A DNA stretch of 64,000 nucleotides from Amoebophrya sp. A120 (GCA_905178155.1 CAJINV010000012.1:2519407-2583406), one strand, 5' to 3'; positions 1-12,000 are shown, counted from the first letter of the stretch. Numbers and translations: made by a program. Notes: generated by a model not told the origin, from the sequence alone.

Positions 1-929
1 TCGAAGGACGTTTTGGAGGACGAACAAATCCAGCGTGTGTCATCGTCGTAGTTCGGGCGATATTTTTTATGAAGAGTCGTGACGAACATCTTCACCAATG
101 GTGCGGCTTGAAGTTGCACAAGACAATATTAAGCAATGTTGAGCGCATCTGCTCCTCGTCACTACACCAGAGAAGTCATGAATATCATGAGTACCACCTG
201 GAAACCAACAGACACACGAAAATTTTTACCCGAACCCGAGTCCAATCAGTTATGTCATGGGCTTCTCATGCCCTTTGTGCTTTCAGTCTTCAAATTCAAC
301 ATTTGTTACAACAGTATATGGTTTTTTCAGTAAAACAATTGGGTGTTGTGCCTGCTTGCCAATAAATCATACAAAGAATTTGGAAGTGGGGCGTGCTCGT
401 GTGTGAGGTTTATTAGGGTCTTGCTCCGATTGCGATTTCATCGAGTGTAGCACGCTACACCGGTTGACAGGCGAGCTCGTGTTGACCAATAGGCTTCAGA
501 GCTCGAAGAGAAAGAAGTTCAAAATCATATCATACAGGTGTTGGAAAAAGTCAGAGCTCAAAATAAATGTCATGCGGGCTTTGGGAAGTTTGAGAAAACT
601 ATAAAGCTTAAAATTATCTGCTGGCGTTGATGAAGAAGCATCATGCCCGGTGTTGTGCTAGTAGAAAGCAAAACGAAGTCCGGCGCCCACAAGTGAAGAG
701 GCTCCAACAGACATGAGTCAACTCGTCAAAACACCAACATCTGTCCAATAGGTACTTACTAGAGAACGTCGTGAAGATCAAGATCGTGAAGTTCATCCAT
801 GACAGGTGGAAAAATAACCAAAAACAAAAAATCATACATGTTGACATACAGAAGAGAATAAAGGTCATCTTTCCAAACGATGACATCTTCGAGGCAGGAG
901 GAGCACAACTCCTCACTCTATCTTCCATT
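1..929. other. No supported gene (downstream flank of the SDR gene)
   Basis: Only short overlapping ORFs without recognisable motifs are seen, and there is no introner signature. The part next to 930 is probably the 3' UTR and intergenic spacer of the reductase-like gene. Confidence 0.5.
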
Positions 930-2207
930 TCAGACCATTTTCCACTCCTGCATGGAAATGGCCATATCCACAATAGCTTTCTTTTTGTCCCGGAAGTCTT
1001 TTTGTTCCATTTTCAACACCTTCGCCACGTTCCCCATGTCCACCTCGACCTCGTCAAAGCCCTGCAAATGCAGCATGTCCGCCACAGCCTCAATCTTCAA
1101 GTAGTCGCGCAGAAACCGGAGTAATCCCGCCGGAATCCGGAACCACGGGCGGGTGGTGGGGAAGATAGAAGTTGAAGTAGATGATGCTTGTTTATCATTA
1201 TTTCCACTACGACCTCCGCTACGTCCTCCGTTGCTCAACACCGCATTGGCCAACTGAATAAACTCGACCGCGTTGACGCCGCCGTTGCACGCTAAAAACC
1301 GGTGCCCAGCCGCCTCTTCGCTGTTCTCAATAGCGGCCACGTGCATGCGCGCGACATCCCGCACGTCGACAATCTGCACTCCGATGGGGGGCGCGAGCGG
1401 TGCTTTCGAGAACTGCTCTAACAGCGCCGTCGACTCGCAGGCCTTCGGCAACAGCAGTGGCCCGAACACGCCGGCCGGGCAAATGGTCGAGATTTTCAGG
1501 TTGTTTTTACTTTTCTTTTTGTAGTAGTCCCACGCAATTTTCTCGGCTTTCGTTTTCCCCAGCGGGTACGCGAAACGCTTTTTGCTGATGGATTCCAGTT
1601 CTGCTTCCTTGGTCCAGTGCTTGCTCGCGTTTATGGCAACCCCGGCGTTTACAAAATCCCGCTGAATGTCGTGGCCGGCAATCACGGCGGCCACGGAGCT
1701 GGTCACGACGCAATGCTCGACGTTTTCACAACAACACGCCTCCAAAACCTTTCGAGTGCCCTCAACCGCGGGTAGAATTAACTCCTTCTCCGGATCCACG
1801 GCTTTCTCCTGCGCAAAGTACGGCGACGCCACGTGCAACACATATTGGCACCCCTTCACAGCCTCCCGCCAATCCTCGAGGCTCGAAGCGACCAAGTCCA
1901 GGCCGCCGATGAGCTCTAGGCTTCCATCCGGCGCGACCTCATTCACCAGACGGTCACAGTCTTTGTTCCATTGTTCTGCCCGGATAGTGCCGACAATCTG
2001 GTACTTTTTCGTCAAATATAACTGCTGGGCGCAATGGGCTCCGATAAAACCCGTCACACCGGTGATTAGAACGCGGGGCTTGGTGGTGGTGGTAGGATCA
2101 ACATCTTCGGCGGCATTGGTCATCGGGTTCTTGATGTCCCCTTGCATGTCCATTTCCGCAGCTGCGGGGGCAGCCGGATTGATCAACTTTTTCACAGTGG
2201 GTGCCAT
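930..2207 (-). CDS. Extended SDR, dihydroflavonol-4-reductase/epimerase-like
   Basis: Predicted cytosolic NAD(P)-dependent oxidoreductase of the extended short-chain dehydrogenase superfamily, 425 residues. A glycine-rich Rossmann motif ITGVTGFIGA lies at about residues 48-57, the serine-rich strand VVTSSVAAV at about 167-175, and the catalytic YxxxK pair at Tyr214/Lys218 (AYPLGK). ICPAGVFGP follows, as in DFR/cinnamoyl-CoA-reductase relatives, where such enzymes reduce a carbonyl on a small substrate; the substrate here is unknown. The frame is open to 2567, but the ATG at 2207 has a purine-rich context and removes an unlikely 120-residue leader. A roughly 35-residue N-terminal tail precedes the Rossmann fold. 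There is no intron of any kind, unlike most neighbours. Superfamily assignment is firm; the exact enzyme is not. Confidence 0.88.
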   Translation of the reverse strand: MAPTVKKLINPAAPAAAEMDMQGDIKNPMTNAAEDVDPTTTTKPRVLITGVTGFIGAHCAQQLYLTKKYQIVGTIRAEQWNKDCDRLVNEVAPDGSLELIGGLDLVASSLEDWREAVKGCQYVLHVASPYFAQEKAVDPEKELILPAVEGTRKVLEACCCENVEHCVVTSSVAAVIAGHDIQRDFVNAGVAINASKHWTKEAELESISKKRFAYPLGKTKAEKIAWDYYKKKSKNNLKISTICPAGVFGPLLLPKACESTALLEQFSKAPLAPPIGVQIVDVRDVARMHVAAIENSEEAAGHRFLACNGGVNAVEFIQLANAVLSNGGRSGGRSGNNDKQASSTSTSIFPTTRPWFRIPAGLLRFLRDYLKIEAVADMLHLQGFDEVEVDMGNVAKVLKMEQKDFRDKKKAIVDMAISMQEWKMV

Positions 2208-3224
2208 TTTTTTAGAAATTCGTTGTGTAGGAGGACAATAAAGCTCGGTTGAAAGGAGGGAGAAAGTGTAGTGTTTGAAGAAGCCGATAATTTTTTGCCC
2301 GCGAGCAAAAAAAATCGAAATTGAGAATCCAGATAAAGTTTCCTGATTCATAATTATTTGTTTTTGTAGTTTAACATTTTCATTTCGAAGATTCGAACCA
2401 TAGTTAGAAAGTTTTCGCGATGAAGTCGCACCGTTTGAAAAATTATGAGGGGATCGCCGTGGGAACGTCGGAAGAGCTGGGCTGATACAGATTGATCCGC
2501 AGTCTGGTGCCATTTTTGCAATTGCAGGCGTCGTTCTACTCATTTCTGAACAGCAACAGAACGACACCGCGGAAGTGTGATTTTGTCATAAGTCAGCTTC
2601 ATCTTGAAGAAGATCCTTGGGAGTCCTAATGGCTCCTATATCATTTTCCCCAGCAGAGATAACGATATACCATTACCATTTTGATTTTTACTACAACAGT
2701 TCTTATCAGTGCGAAGGGAAGAGCACTTAGCTCGCGCTAAGGTCGATGCAGATAAAGACGACGACCTGTGGCTGCTTCACTACAAAATAAAAATGAAAAA
2801 CTAATAGGCATAGGCTTGGTTTGATGCAGTGTGAGCATGAGGACCCTAAAAAGGCACCACCAACAAAAGGAGATAAAATCGATGTCTTGTTCAATAAAGT
2901 AAGTAAACTACAACATTAGGATGGAGTAAATTTTACGGGTAGAGAAGATAAACTAAACTGCGTAAATGTTCTTGTGAAATCTAAATCTCGTTCAGTCACC
3001 ACATAGATTGAGCCAGACGGAGAAAAACGAAAATTAGGAGTGCATGAAAAGTTGAAGACTTCTTTGAAACGACGACGACCCAGCAAAGTACGAAGAAATT
3101 TGGCACGACAGTTTATTTTCAAAAGGTTTATCATTTTGAAAACTACATTTGGATAAACTCAAACTTAAGCGCACGACCTCGACGTGGCTTTCTTCTGCTA
3201 CAACCTGCACATCCAACTGTACCC
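2208..3224. other. Intergenic, no supported gene
   Basis: This stretch separates the SDR gene from the calpain 3' end. I see only short ORFs and no introner, consistent with intergenic sequence. Confidence 0.5.
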
Positions 3225-6200
3225 TCACTGCTCGCTCGCAGCAGTAGACTTGCGCTGTTGCATTTCCAGGCGGTAGGGCGACACCGAGACCCGGGAGAAG
3301 TAGCGACGGAAGTCGCCCAGCCGCATCCAGAACGCGCCATCGTCCGCCGCAACGAGCTTGACCTGGTTCGACGCTTCCTCGTTCCAGCAGCAGGAGGTGT
3401 CGGAAAAGGCGCCTTTCCACTCCCCAGTTCCCCACGGGTTGCGCAGCTTCACGATGCGGACTTCGCCGGACAGGGTCCCGGACCCGAGCCCGCAGCAACA
3501 CCCGACCGGCACGGTCGCCACGTCGAGAATGCTGTAGGCGTGGGTGGCGACGAGGCCGGTCATCTTCAGGTTCCACAGCATCGTGCAGATGGAGTAGCAG
3601 TCCCAGACGGGACAACAGACCAACGTGAAGAAGCAGTTCGCGGTCTCCTTCGCCACCGTGTACAGGCTGAAGAGGCAGTCAAAGCAGATGGGGACGCTCT
3701 TGCGACACACCGCGGCGCAGGGGTTCACGCACACAGACACTACCATGTTGTACACAATGGCCGGAAAGACAATGTTGGACAGAAACGGCAAGGATTCGAC
3801 GCTGGCGCACGCCATCCCGTTGTCGTTGTCCACAATGGTTCATCAAATGCAAAAATGTCTGGGTCTGGAAGGTTGGAACTTGTCATGCTGGATTTGGATT
3901 CCACAATAAATCTGTATTGCATGAACAGCTAAAGAGGTCCAGTTTTTGCCACGGCGAGAGGGCATTTCTCATGCAGTACAGGCATCAGGAAGCCCTCGCA
4001 ATAAAATCTGTGATGCTAGAGCATGCATCACAGACATCAGGAGTCATGCAAAATGTGCATGACAAACCTTGCACTCTTCCAGACCCAGACATTTTCGCAT
4101 TTGATATGGTTTCCTTCAGAATTTCGTACAAGTCGTCGTCGGTGAAGGTCCGGTATCGTGTGCAAAAGTATCGCATTGGTATAAATGTGAGTCTTGCATT
4201 ACAGATGTTTCTCTCAAGGTAAATCCACACTACGAATTTTATTTCTCATGCTGAGGAAATTTGTAATGCATTTATACGAGTACGATACTCTTGCAGTTCA
4301 TATCCGGGTGAGGCCGGAGGTGCTGACCAACCCCGTCTGCAACCCGGTGAGCGCATGCAGGACCTCGTACGGCTGGCCGCCCGAACCGAATTTGTCCCAG
4401 TCCCCGCCGAACTTCGCCTTGCAGTACGCCTTTTCCAGCAAAAGCGGCCACAGCTTCGAGGAGCCTTTGGAATTCGCAAACATTGGCTTGTTATGCGTTG
4501 CAAAAGTGTATCCTACTCGTATAAATGCATTACAATTATTTTCTCAGCATGACAAATAAAATTTCTAATGCGGATTTACCTTAAGAAGAAGATTTTTAAT
4601 GCGTGACTGCAATTACTACGAGTACAATACTTTTGCAGTTCATACTTGTTGGTTTCGTTGTTCACGTAAAATTGATCGTCCACCGTGTAGGTCTGCCACG
4701 TTCCGTCCTATGCATTGCAAATATGTCTGGGTCTGGAAGGATCCAAACTTGTTATCTTATGCTGTCTTTGGATTCTAAAAAAAATGTGTATTGCATGACC
4801 ACCAAGAGGAGCCCAGTTTGTGCAAGGCGGACGAGAGGGCATTTGTCATGCGGATTAGGAATCGGAAGCCTTCCAAAAATCTGTGATGCAGCTAAGTCGT
4901 GCACTACAGGCATCATGGGTCATGCAAAATATGCATGCCCGGTAATCTTCTAACTAGACCCAGACATTTTTGCAGTTGATACGTCGACGAACAGAACCAC
5001 GTTGTACTGTCCCGACGGGGTCATTTTCGAGTTGGCAAACAAGCTGGTGATATGGATTGCAAATATGTCTGGGTCCGGGAACTTGTAATGCTGGCTTTCC
5101 ATACCTAGAAAATCTGTATTGCAGAACCAACAAAAGTCGTAGCCTCTTTTGATGTGCATGCAAAAACGTAGTTTCTCATGTTGGTTTCCTACGAGAAAGC
5201 CTTCTGGAAAGTTGTCATGCCTGTCTGCATTCGGAACTCTTTCCATCATCCACATTTTAGCATCACAAGTTTCCAGACCCAGATATTTTTGCATTTGATA
5301 GGTGACCCGGTCCGGCTCTTCGGCCAGCGCGGACAGGGCGGCCATGAAATAGCAGTTGGCGATTTCGCCCTGTCCCAGGTCCAGCGGGGTCGGGCCTTGC
5401 TTGTTCTTCCACTTCTGGCCCCGTTGGTTGTTTTCCTCCATCTTTTGCTGCTCCACCGCCTGCAGGGCCACATCGTCCGGGGAGGCAGGAGCTTCTTCTT
5501 CTTGTTTTTCACTTTCCACCTTCGCCTGCGCAATGGATTCCCGGGACATGCCGCCGAACAGGGTCACACACTTCTTTCCCGTCATTCAGCGCCGGCATGA
5601 AGTCGCGCGCGCGGCGCCACTGGCCCCCGTGGGGGAGGTTTTTGTACACGCTGAGGTCCTCGGAAAAGGAGTCCAGCTGGTTTATCATTTGCAAAAACGT
5701 CCCCACACCAGAGTCAAGATGGGCAATCTGCTAGACAAACCAGCCAGCTTTGGTCGTTTGGCATGACAAATTTGTCCTCGTACTGTAGTCCTGTTTAGGT
5801 AGTTCAGCAGCATCACAGATCTAGTGCAACATGCTGACTATAGCATCACAAATTCCAAAACACGACTAGAACATGCGTCTCATGGCGCTCCACATAACAA
5901 AATTTTTTGGCATGCGAATTTGCATCACAACTATGGGATGGGGACGCTTTTACATATGATATGGTTCAGCGCGTCCGCACCCACGGCGTCCAGCTGCTGC
6001 CGCGCGGCCGCGCGCTGCCCTTCCTTCTCGGCATTCACCACGTCCGCAGTCTTGTCCTGGGCACACATGAACTTCTTCGCTTCCATATCAAGTGCAAAAG
6101 TGTCTGGGTCTGGAAGAATGCATGTTTGTCATGCTTGTCTGGCATGACTCTTAAATCTGTCATGCACGTTACCCAAGAGCTCCAATTTTCTGTGATGCAG

Positions 6201-6508
6201 GAACGCAGTTCGTCATGCAGAATAGGCAACACCTAGAAGCTCAGAAACTTGTCATGCTGAGCCAGCATTTGTGGCCTCATCATGAGACGCCACCCAGCAT
6301 CACAAGTTTCCAGACCCAGACATTATTTCACTAGATATTCCATGTCCGCGTCGTTCCGCTGGTGGTACTGCCGTCTTTTACAGCACGTCAAGGCCGCACA
6401 AAAAAAGGAGCAAATTACGTTGACCGTGACCGCAAGCATGTTCAGGAAAGCGGCAAAGCAATTGATGGTGCGCATCTGCACCGTCGCAACGCCGCCGCCG
6501 AAAGGCAT
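3225..6508 (-). CDS. Calpain-like cysteine protease, 8 exons split by 7 introners
   Basis: Papain-fold intracellular cysteine protease (calpain, CysPc domain). Eight exons join through seven introners to about 541 codons. The N-terminus carries a hydrophobic, Cys-rich segment (about residues 14-42) that may anchor it to membrane. All three catalytic positions are present: Cys in GQGEIANCYFMAA (codon 5352-5354), His in GLVATHAYSIL (codon 3540-3542) and Asn in KLRNPWGTGEW (codon 3438-3440). Typical calpain blocks include KLWPLLLEKAYCKAKFGG, TDDDLYEILKET and a Trp-rich stretch after the Asn. Two oddities: about 80 Cys-rich hydrophobic residues are inserted between the TDDDLYEIL region and the catalytic His, and exon 3 needs a +1 frame change near 5590. 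The exon total is 3n+1, so one extra base explains it (sequencing error or genuine lesion). Start chosen at 6508, the first ATG of exon 1. No Ca-binding EF-hand domain is seen. Confidence 0.85.
3841..4106. mobile_element. Introner IE, family A (calpain intron 7)
   Basis: Terminal inverted repeats with the family A core; TSD TGGTT/TGGTT. The left end is CATC instead of TATC, the right end GATA. Removal joins EILKET to IVDNDNG in frame. Same subtype as the element at 34369 but in the opposite orientation. Confidence 0.85.
4154..4302. mobile_element. Introner IE, family B (calpain intron 6)
   Basis: Ends TATC/CATA, TSD TCCGG/TCCGG. Excision joins GLTR to TFTDDDLY in frame. Confidence 0.85.
4492..4644. 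mobile_element. Introner IE, family B (calpain intron 5)
   Basis: Ends TATG/CATA, TSD CTTGT/CTTGT. Excision joins VNNETNK to PMFANSKG in frame. Confidence 0.85.
4709..4981. mobile_element. Introner IE, family A (calpain intron 4)
   Basis: Ends TATG/GATA, TSD CGTCC/CGTCG (one mismatch). Excision joins VLFVD to GTWQTYTVDD in frame. Confidence 0.83.
5051..5300. mobile_element. Introner IE, family A (calpain intron 3)
   Basis: Ends TATG/GATA, TSD GGTGA/GGTGA. It splits the protein just after AEEPDRV, downstream of the catalytic Cys; excision restores EPDRVTSLFANSK. Confidence 0.85.
5683..5961. mobile_element. Introner IE, family E (calpain intron 2)
   Basis: Ends TATC/GATA, TSD TGGTT/TGGTT, with the family E core GTCCCC near each end. 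Excision joins GADALN to QLDSFSED in frame. Confidence 0.85.
6086..6337. mobile_element. Introner IE, family A (calpain intron 1)
   Basis: Ends TATC/GATA, TSD TTCCA/TTCCA. Excision joins NDADME to AKKFMC. Same subtype and orientation as the element at 48720; the reverse orientation is found at 43733 and 53962. Confidence 0.85.
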
Positions 6509-8198
6509 TTTTTTTATTCTTGGTGTACTACAGGATGATAATTTCTAGTAGTTAGAATACTTCTAGGGAGGGTCGAGGTCGACCAGGAATTTTATGGGTG
6601 TCCTCTTTGTCATGTGGTTTGGGTTTGGAAGGTAATACTAGCGTCAGCCCATAAGTAATTTCCTGCAATCTTTAATGGTTTGCGTTTTGAAAATGATATC
6701 GTGGCGCTTTTCCTTTCGTAGAACTGCACGATAGATGAAAAGGTCATCAAACGCTTGGTCTTACGACGCGCTCGACTTGCATTCTCCCAATACGAAGATG
6801 CTGGTGATGCAAGACCACAACGATGAAGAACGAGAACCCCAATGAATAAGAACCGACAAGGACTTGGTGTGTAGTACGATAGTGAATACGTCGCTGGTGG
6901 TGCACGACCAAATGAAAGAAGGACGAACCGACCACTGATATCTTTTGCACGACCGATGAGCCAAACGAAACTAACGAACTATCCTAAATTCAATACAGAT
7001 AAATTCATCGTATTCATCCGCTGATATACAAGCAACAGAGTAGTTAACTCGACCACCGAGCTGGCGCTGGCACGTGGTCTAGTTAATCTTTCTGTTCCTT
7101 CGAACAAGGCTCTAAAGGAAATTCTTTTTCGTTTCCCCTCTACTGCGTACTTTGCAAGAGTGATAAGTAAAAATGGATCGTATGATTATGATCCCCGCCG
7201 ACGAGCACGACCGCGAAGAGGAAGATGGCAATGTATGTATAATTGCAATGCCAAATCAAAACTACTGACATAGGCCGACTTTTCAAGAACACAAAGCCCT
7301 AACTTTTGTGAATATTCGACGCAGCGAAGAACAAAGGTCGTGGCTCGCTTTGGAAGATTTCACTTGCAGTAAATGGAGGTGATAAAAAGCTGCAGTTCTT
7401 GCGCTATTTTTCCACAGCCAATCATGGGTGTTACGAATCGGAGTTCCACAATTTTTACACACGATTGCAAGATGAGTTCTTGCTTCTACTGTCGTCAGAC
7501 GGTGGTCTTCGTCCAAGTTCTCCTTTGTGTTGCATCAGTCGTAGTCGCCGACCAGAGCCATCTTCAGTTGCATCTGATTATTGCGGGTTCATCTTGAAAG
7601 TCCACCGCCTTATTCAAAAGCAGACCGCATTCTATTGCAGCTAGCTTCTCTTGGAGCTTTGTACTTTTTGCATCTTTAATATTTTCGGAAACGATACAAT
7701 ACTGAGGCATCAGCCTATCTAGTACGACGTCAGAAACGCAATCATAAGCAAGATAGAAACCAGCGCACGTCGCTGAAAATTACTGAGTGTTAACGTAAGT
7801 AGTTGCAAGACGTAATTTGGTCGTAACACGGATCGACGACCGAAGAGAATGAATGAATTATTGCTGCACGAAGATGAAATGATCGAGACGCTTTTTCTTG
7901 TCTTGCTTCAGTTTCTTTCGTGAATCTGTCTGACAAAAAACGTTGCAGGATCACCCACGACTAAAACGACATCGACACGTTCGCATCCATTTCCATTGTT
8001 GAGCCTCAAGCATCTTCATCTGTGGTGACGAAAAAGAAGGAATTAGAAAAGAAAAGTTCGTGTTCGGTTTAATGTTAGATATTTGTGAATTTGAATACCA
8101 ATACTTTTGTTCTGCAAATTGGTCACGAATATTGAATATTCTGGTGCCCCTCGCTCCCCCCTGTAGAAGCCCCTGCAGTGCTTTCTTAGTACGACCCA
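6509..8198. other. Intergenic, no supported gene
   Basis: 1.7 kb with only short ORFs on both strands and no introner. Because introners mark nearly every multi-exon gene here, their absence supports a non-coding reading. Confidence 0.5.
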
Positions 8199-8975
8199 CT
8201 ACTCCACCTCCACCCCGAAGGTTTTCAGCGCTTTGCAGACGTATTCACACGCCTCACTGCTTTCCAACTTCAACACCAGAGTCCCCTTCGCTTTCCCGAA
8301 CGAGAAACAGACCACCAAATTCTCCTCCTCCGGCAGCTTCACGTGCTTTTCCAAATTCGGGAGATCGATTTGCTTCTTCGAATTTTCGCTTTTCACCAAC
8401 CCCTTAGTCACCTTCTGCAAGTCGGAAAGAGAAAACTCGATAGGCGGGGATATGGATTTTTGCGATTCTTGTGGTTCACCCGTAGAGGCAGAGCTCGTCG
8501 TCGTCGTATTTCGCATCTCTAGTTTGAATTCCGTTTTGGAAGATGTTGTTGTGGTTGTATTTTTCGAGTTCGATTTCTTCTTCGATTTACTCTTGCTGTT
8601 CACAGCGTTTTTACTTGTAGTTGCAACGACGCGGATGTTGGTTGACTCCAATTCCCCGGCACTGTTGAAGACCTTCGTGCCGACTCCGATGGTGGACAGA
8701 AGTTGCTCCCGCATTTTTTCAACCGTGATTTTTTTTTGGGACGAGGTTGTAGTCGTCGTACTCGTAGTCCCGGCACCTTTTTCAACAGCACTTTCCACAC
8801 TGATCATCTTCACGTGTTCGCTGATATTCCCAAAAGACGGCGGCAACAGGGACGAGCTACCGATGCTACTCGCAGGCGTGCTGACCCTCGGGGTGATGCC
8901 GTTTTGTACGAAACCCGAGCTATCCGGAGGGGCAGATCCGCGGACGACCTTGATGTGGAGAGGCGAGTCATGCAT
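8199..8975 (-). CDS. Hypothetical Ser/Thr-rich protein with a folded C-terminus
   Basis: 258 codons from the ATG at 8975. The first two thirds are low-complexity (runs of Thr, Ser, Lys). The last roughly 75 residues look folded (DLQKVTKGLV, then VVCFSFGKAKGTLVLKLESS and EACEYVCKALKTFGVEVE), an alternation of strands and a final helix that could be a PH-like or similar small domain; I do not recognise the family. It starts only 95 bp from the stop of the gene at 9070. It may be the last exon of that gene: a GT-AG intron at 8949-9090 would join the two in frame. No introner lies in it. Confidence 0.55.
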   Translation of the reverse strand: MHDSPLHIKVVRGSAPPDSSGFVQNGITPRVSTPASSIGSSSLLPPSFGNISEHVKMISVESAVEKGAGTTSTTTTTSSQKKITVEKMREQLLSTIGVGTKVFNSAGELESTNIRVVATTSKNAVNSKSKSKKKSNSKNTTTTTSSKTEFKLEMRNTTTTSSASTGEPQESQKSISPPIEFSLSDLQKVTKGLVKSENSKKQIDLPNLEKHVKLPEEENLVVCFSFGKAKGTLVLKLESSEACEYVCKALKTFGVEVE

Positions 8976-9069
8976 TGCCAGAAGCAAACACACAAAAAGT
9001 GATGATAGAAGATGAAGAAATCTTCACTTTTGCATATTTTTCATAGTTTATAGGTTTTTGCAGCATTTA

Positions 9070-12000
9070 CTAGAAACGAATGACTAGCACGCAAGAGTTC
9101 ATCTTCATCAATACCTCTGTCCACCGCTGACGCAGTGCCCGGACCAGTACCTCCACTTTCGGATTCTTCTGGTAAGTTTTGTACTTTTGCGTGAAAACCC
9201 CGATTTTCGTCTCCCGCAATACCGCGACCGTCATGTTTTGAATCTGCGAAATTTCTTCAAAACAGCTGTAAACCGACGCGTTGCCGAAGGGGGAAAAAGC
9301 TTCACCCCCGTCTCCGCTCTCTGTAGACGTGATCATCTCACTCGCCGTCTCTTCCAGTAGCAAAATTTTTCCCATCAACTGCCGGATCTTTTCAATCACC
9401 TGCTGCTCCTCCGCCGAGGGGGTAGATGAACTACTGGTGCTAGTCGTGGTGCCACTACTCCCTCCAGCAGGGTGGACAGGAGTTTGCGCTTGGCTCCCCG
9501 CTGGAACGAGAAACTTCATCGGAGAACGGGTCGCTTGTACCGGAGGCGCTGGAGGGGGAAGATTTTCCTTGTTTGGGGACAGGAGAACCTCGGATTTGTT
9601 GCTGCCGGTGTTCATTTCGTCAACGCCGGTTGCAGAAGTCGCAGCTACTCCCGAAACAATTTTTGCGGCTGCAAAAGTACTAGATGCAGAAGATGCGTCA
9701 CCACTGCTTGCGTCCTCGGCACTACCTGCTGCTGATCCGCTCTGGTGCTGAAACAGGACCTGTTCGACCTGCTGTGCCAATCTGGAAGTTTTAACTTCCT
9801 GGGTTTTCTCGTAGTCGAGATTCACTTTCGGAGAGATCACCGGACTCTTTATTTTCTGCAGCCTGCTTTGCGGACTTACCGCTTGAACACCATTAAACGA
9901 CAATTTTGGACTGCTGTTGCTCGAGGTGGTATTCGCTGTTACGTTCGGAACCAGAGTAGAACTCGCCTGCTGCGGATGCTGCTGCGTTCCTACAACCACG
10001 CTGGTTTGCTGAATGCTTGGCCGGGTGGTTTGCTTCTTCACGAATTTCGTCGGGCTCGGAGTGTGCAGCGGTACCAAGTTGTGCAGTGTGTTTGGGGAAC
10101 TACGTTTTTTATTCGTGGTTGGACGATTGGGTCCGACGAGGACGTCCTGTGCGGCTGTTATTTTTTGTTCTTGTTGACCCCCGGGGATGATTTGCGCCGG
10201 CGGTGCTGGCGGAACTGTATTTGTCGCAGTGCTCGCCCCACTGGACACTCCTGTATGGAACTGTCAGGATTGAAATGGTCAAAGTTGAAATAACTTGCAA
10301 TGCATAAAATCGATACCAATTGAAAGCCCAATTTTTAAGCAGTGCATGACAAATTATCCGACCATCGGAAATCAATTTGTCATGCTGTTTGGGCACAGGC
10401 GACTGCTTTTGTCATGCTACTTTAGCAGCTCTATTTCAAACCCTAAACAGGCTCACAATCGGCCTCACTTGCCAACCCGGCAAGACAGGCACTTCATGCC
10501 TTGCATTTTATGCATCACAAACTATCTCAACTTTGACGATTTCAATCCTGACGCTTCCATATCCTGCAGCATGGTAGTAATTGAATTTCATCAAATTGTT
10601 GCTCGGGAGGTTCATTTCCTCGATAGAATTACTGGATTCTTTAGTCTGCTCCGTAACTGCACCAGGAGCTCCGTCAGCGCTAGAAGTGCCAGCACCGCCA
10701 TGCAAAATGAATGGCGATGATCCACCACCCCGTGTTAATGGAGACCCCGCCCGATTTTGATTCAGCTTGCTTCCCTGAATCAAGTAGCTCGGGGTCGGTG
10801 TTGGACTTGGGCTGCTGAATTCGGAATTCGAAGCCGAGGGGGAAGACCGTTGCGTGCGCGTCAGAAACGCCGGTGGGCTACTCAGCAAGTGCCCGGGTAA
10901 GAAACCCGGGGAGGAGGAAGCAGTAGCCTGGTGATTTATGGCGATGTTGTTGTAGTTGCTGGCGGCAGCTGCAGCACCAGCAGCTGAGTGGGGGCCACTG
11001 TAGTTGCTGTTGTGGTACAGCAACCCAGGTGGAACAGATTGTTGGTGCAGCTCCTGATGTTCTTGATAGTTCATGTTGATGCCATCGCTTGCGCCTCTAC
11101 TTCCTGTAATCATGCCGGCACTGTCATCCTGCCCCGTCCGAGCGGTAATCGACCACGGCTCCTTGCTGTTTTGGAACGAATATCCTGTGCAAAAGAAAAA
11201 GTTTCGTTGTCATGCAATACAAATCTCTTCTTTTACCGAAATCAGCATGAGAAATTCCATTTGTCATACTGACACTGAGCTAATTTGTATTGCAAGGACT
11301 GGTACAGGTACGATACTTCTTGCTTTTGCAATTCATAACGAAGCGGAAATGAAGTCGAAGTTTTCCTCCCCCGCAAAGCCCTCATTCGTCGGCACGAACT
11401 TTTCCAAATTGAACGCTTCACGGTTCAGTTTGTCCCGGGCGTGGTAGCAGTAGTGGGGGTAAAAAAAGTTGGAGTCGCTTTCGACACTTTCGCTCTCCTC
11501 GTCTTCGTTTGATGGTCCATCTCCGCGGTGGGAACTGTCGTCCTCGTCTTCTGGACGAAGATCATCTTCACGACGGGGATCGTTCGACTCTTCGTTCGCA
11601 CCAGACGAGGGTCGCTGTTGCTTGCGAAGATCTTCGTTTGTTCTCTTCTTCGGTATCTTCCTTCTGGCCGTGTACATCGCGCCTTGGTATCAAAGTGAAA
11701 GATCCCCCCTCCCCATATTGAAACGGAAATTTCTGTTGCTGGATTTGTGTACACAAATCAGCCCTGTCTTGCAGTGAGGCACTACAAGCAAAGCCTCAGC
11801 CTGCGTAGGGGTGTTTTGTTGACGGCGCTTAGCATGACAGAGGCCTGCCATGTACGTGCAACAGCATCACAAATCGCCTCCATAAGGCTGCGAATTCTTT
11901 GGATTTGCCTTCTTGCAAGAGAGACAGGATTTGTGGTCACAAATCAGCATCACAAATTTTTCGGAACATACGTTTTCAATATGGGAAGGGGGGATTTTTC

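Noticed and set aside
3917-4222. ORFs inside introners (similar short peptides recur, for example at 3917 and 34346)
   Set aside because: The recurring peptides reflect repeated DNA of the same introner subtype on opposite strands; they lack motifs and run into terminal repeats. No transposase is encoded.
6060-6340. CRISPR-like repeated units with spacers
   Set aside because: The repeats are paired inverted ends of separate introners located between exons of eukaryotic genes, without regular spacing or cas genes.
8233-9015. Plus-strand ORF of 260 codons opposite the gene at 8199-8975
   Set aside because: It is the antisense shadow of the Ser/Thr-rich minus-strand frame and has no motif or start context.
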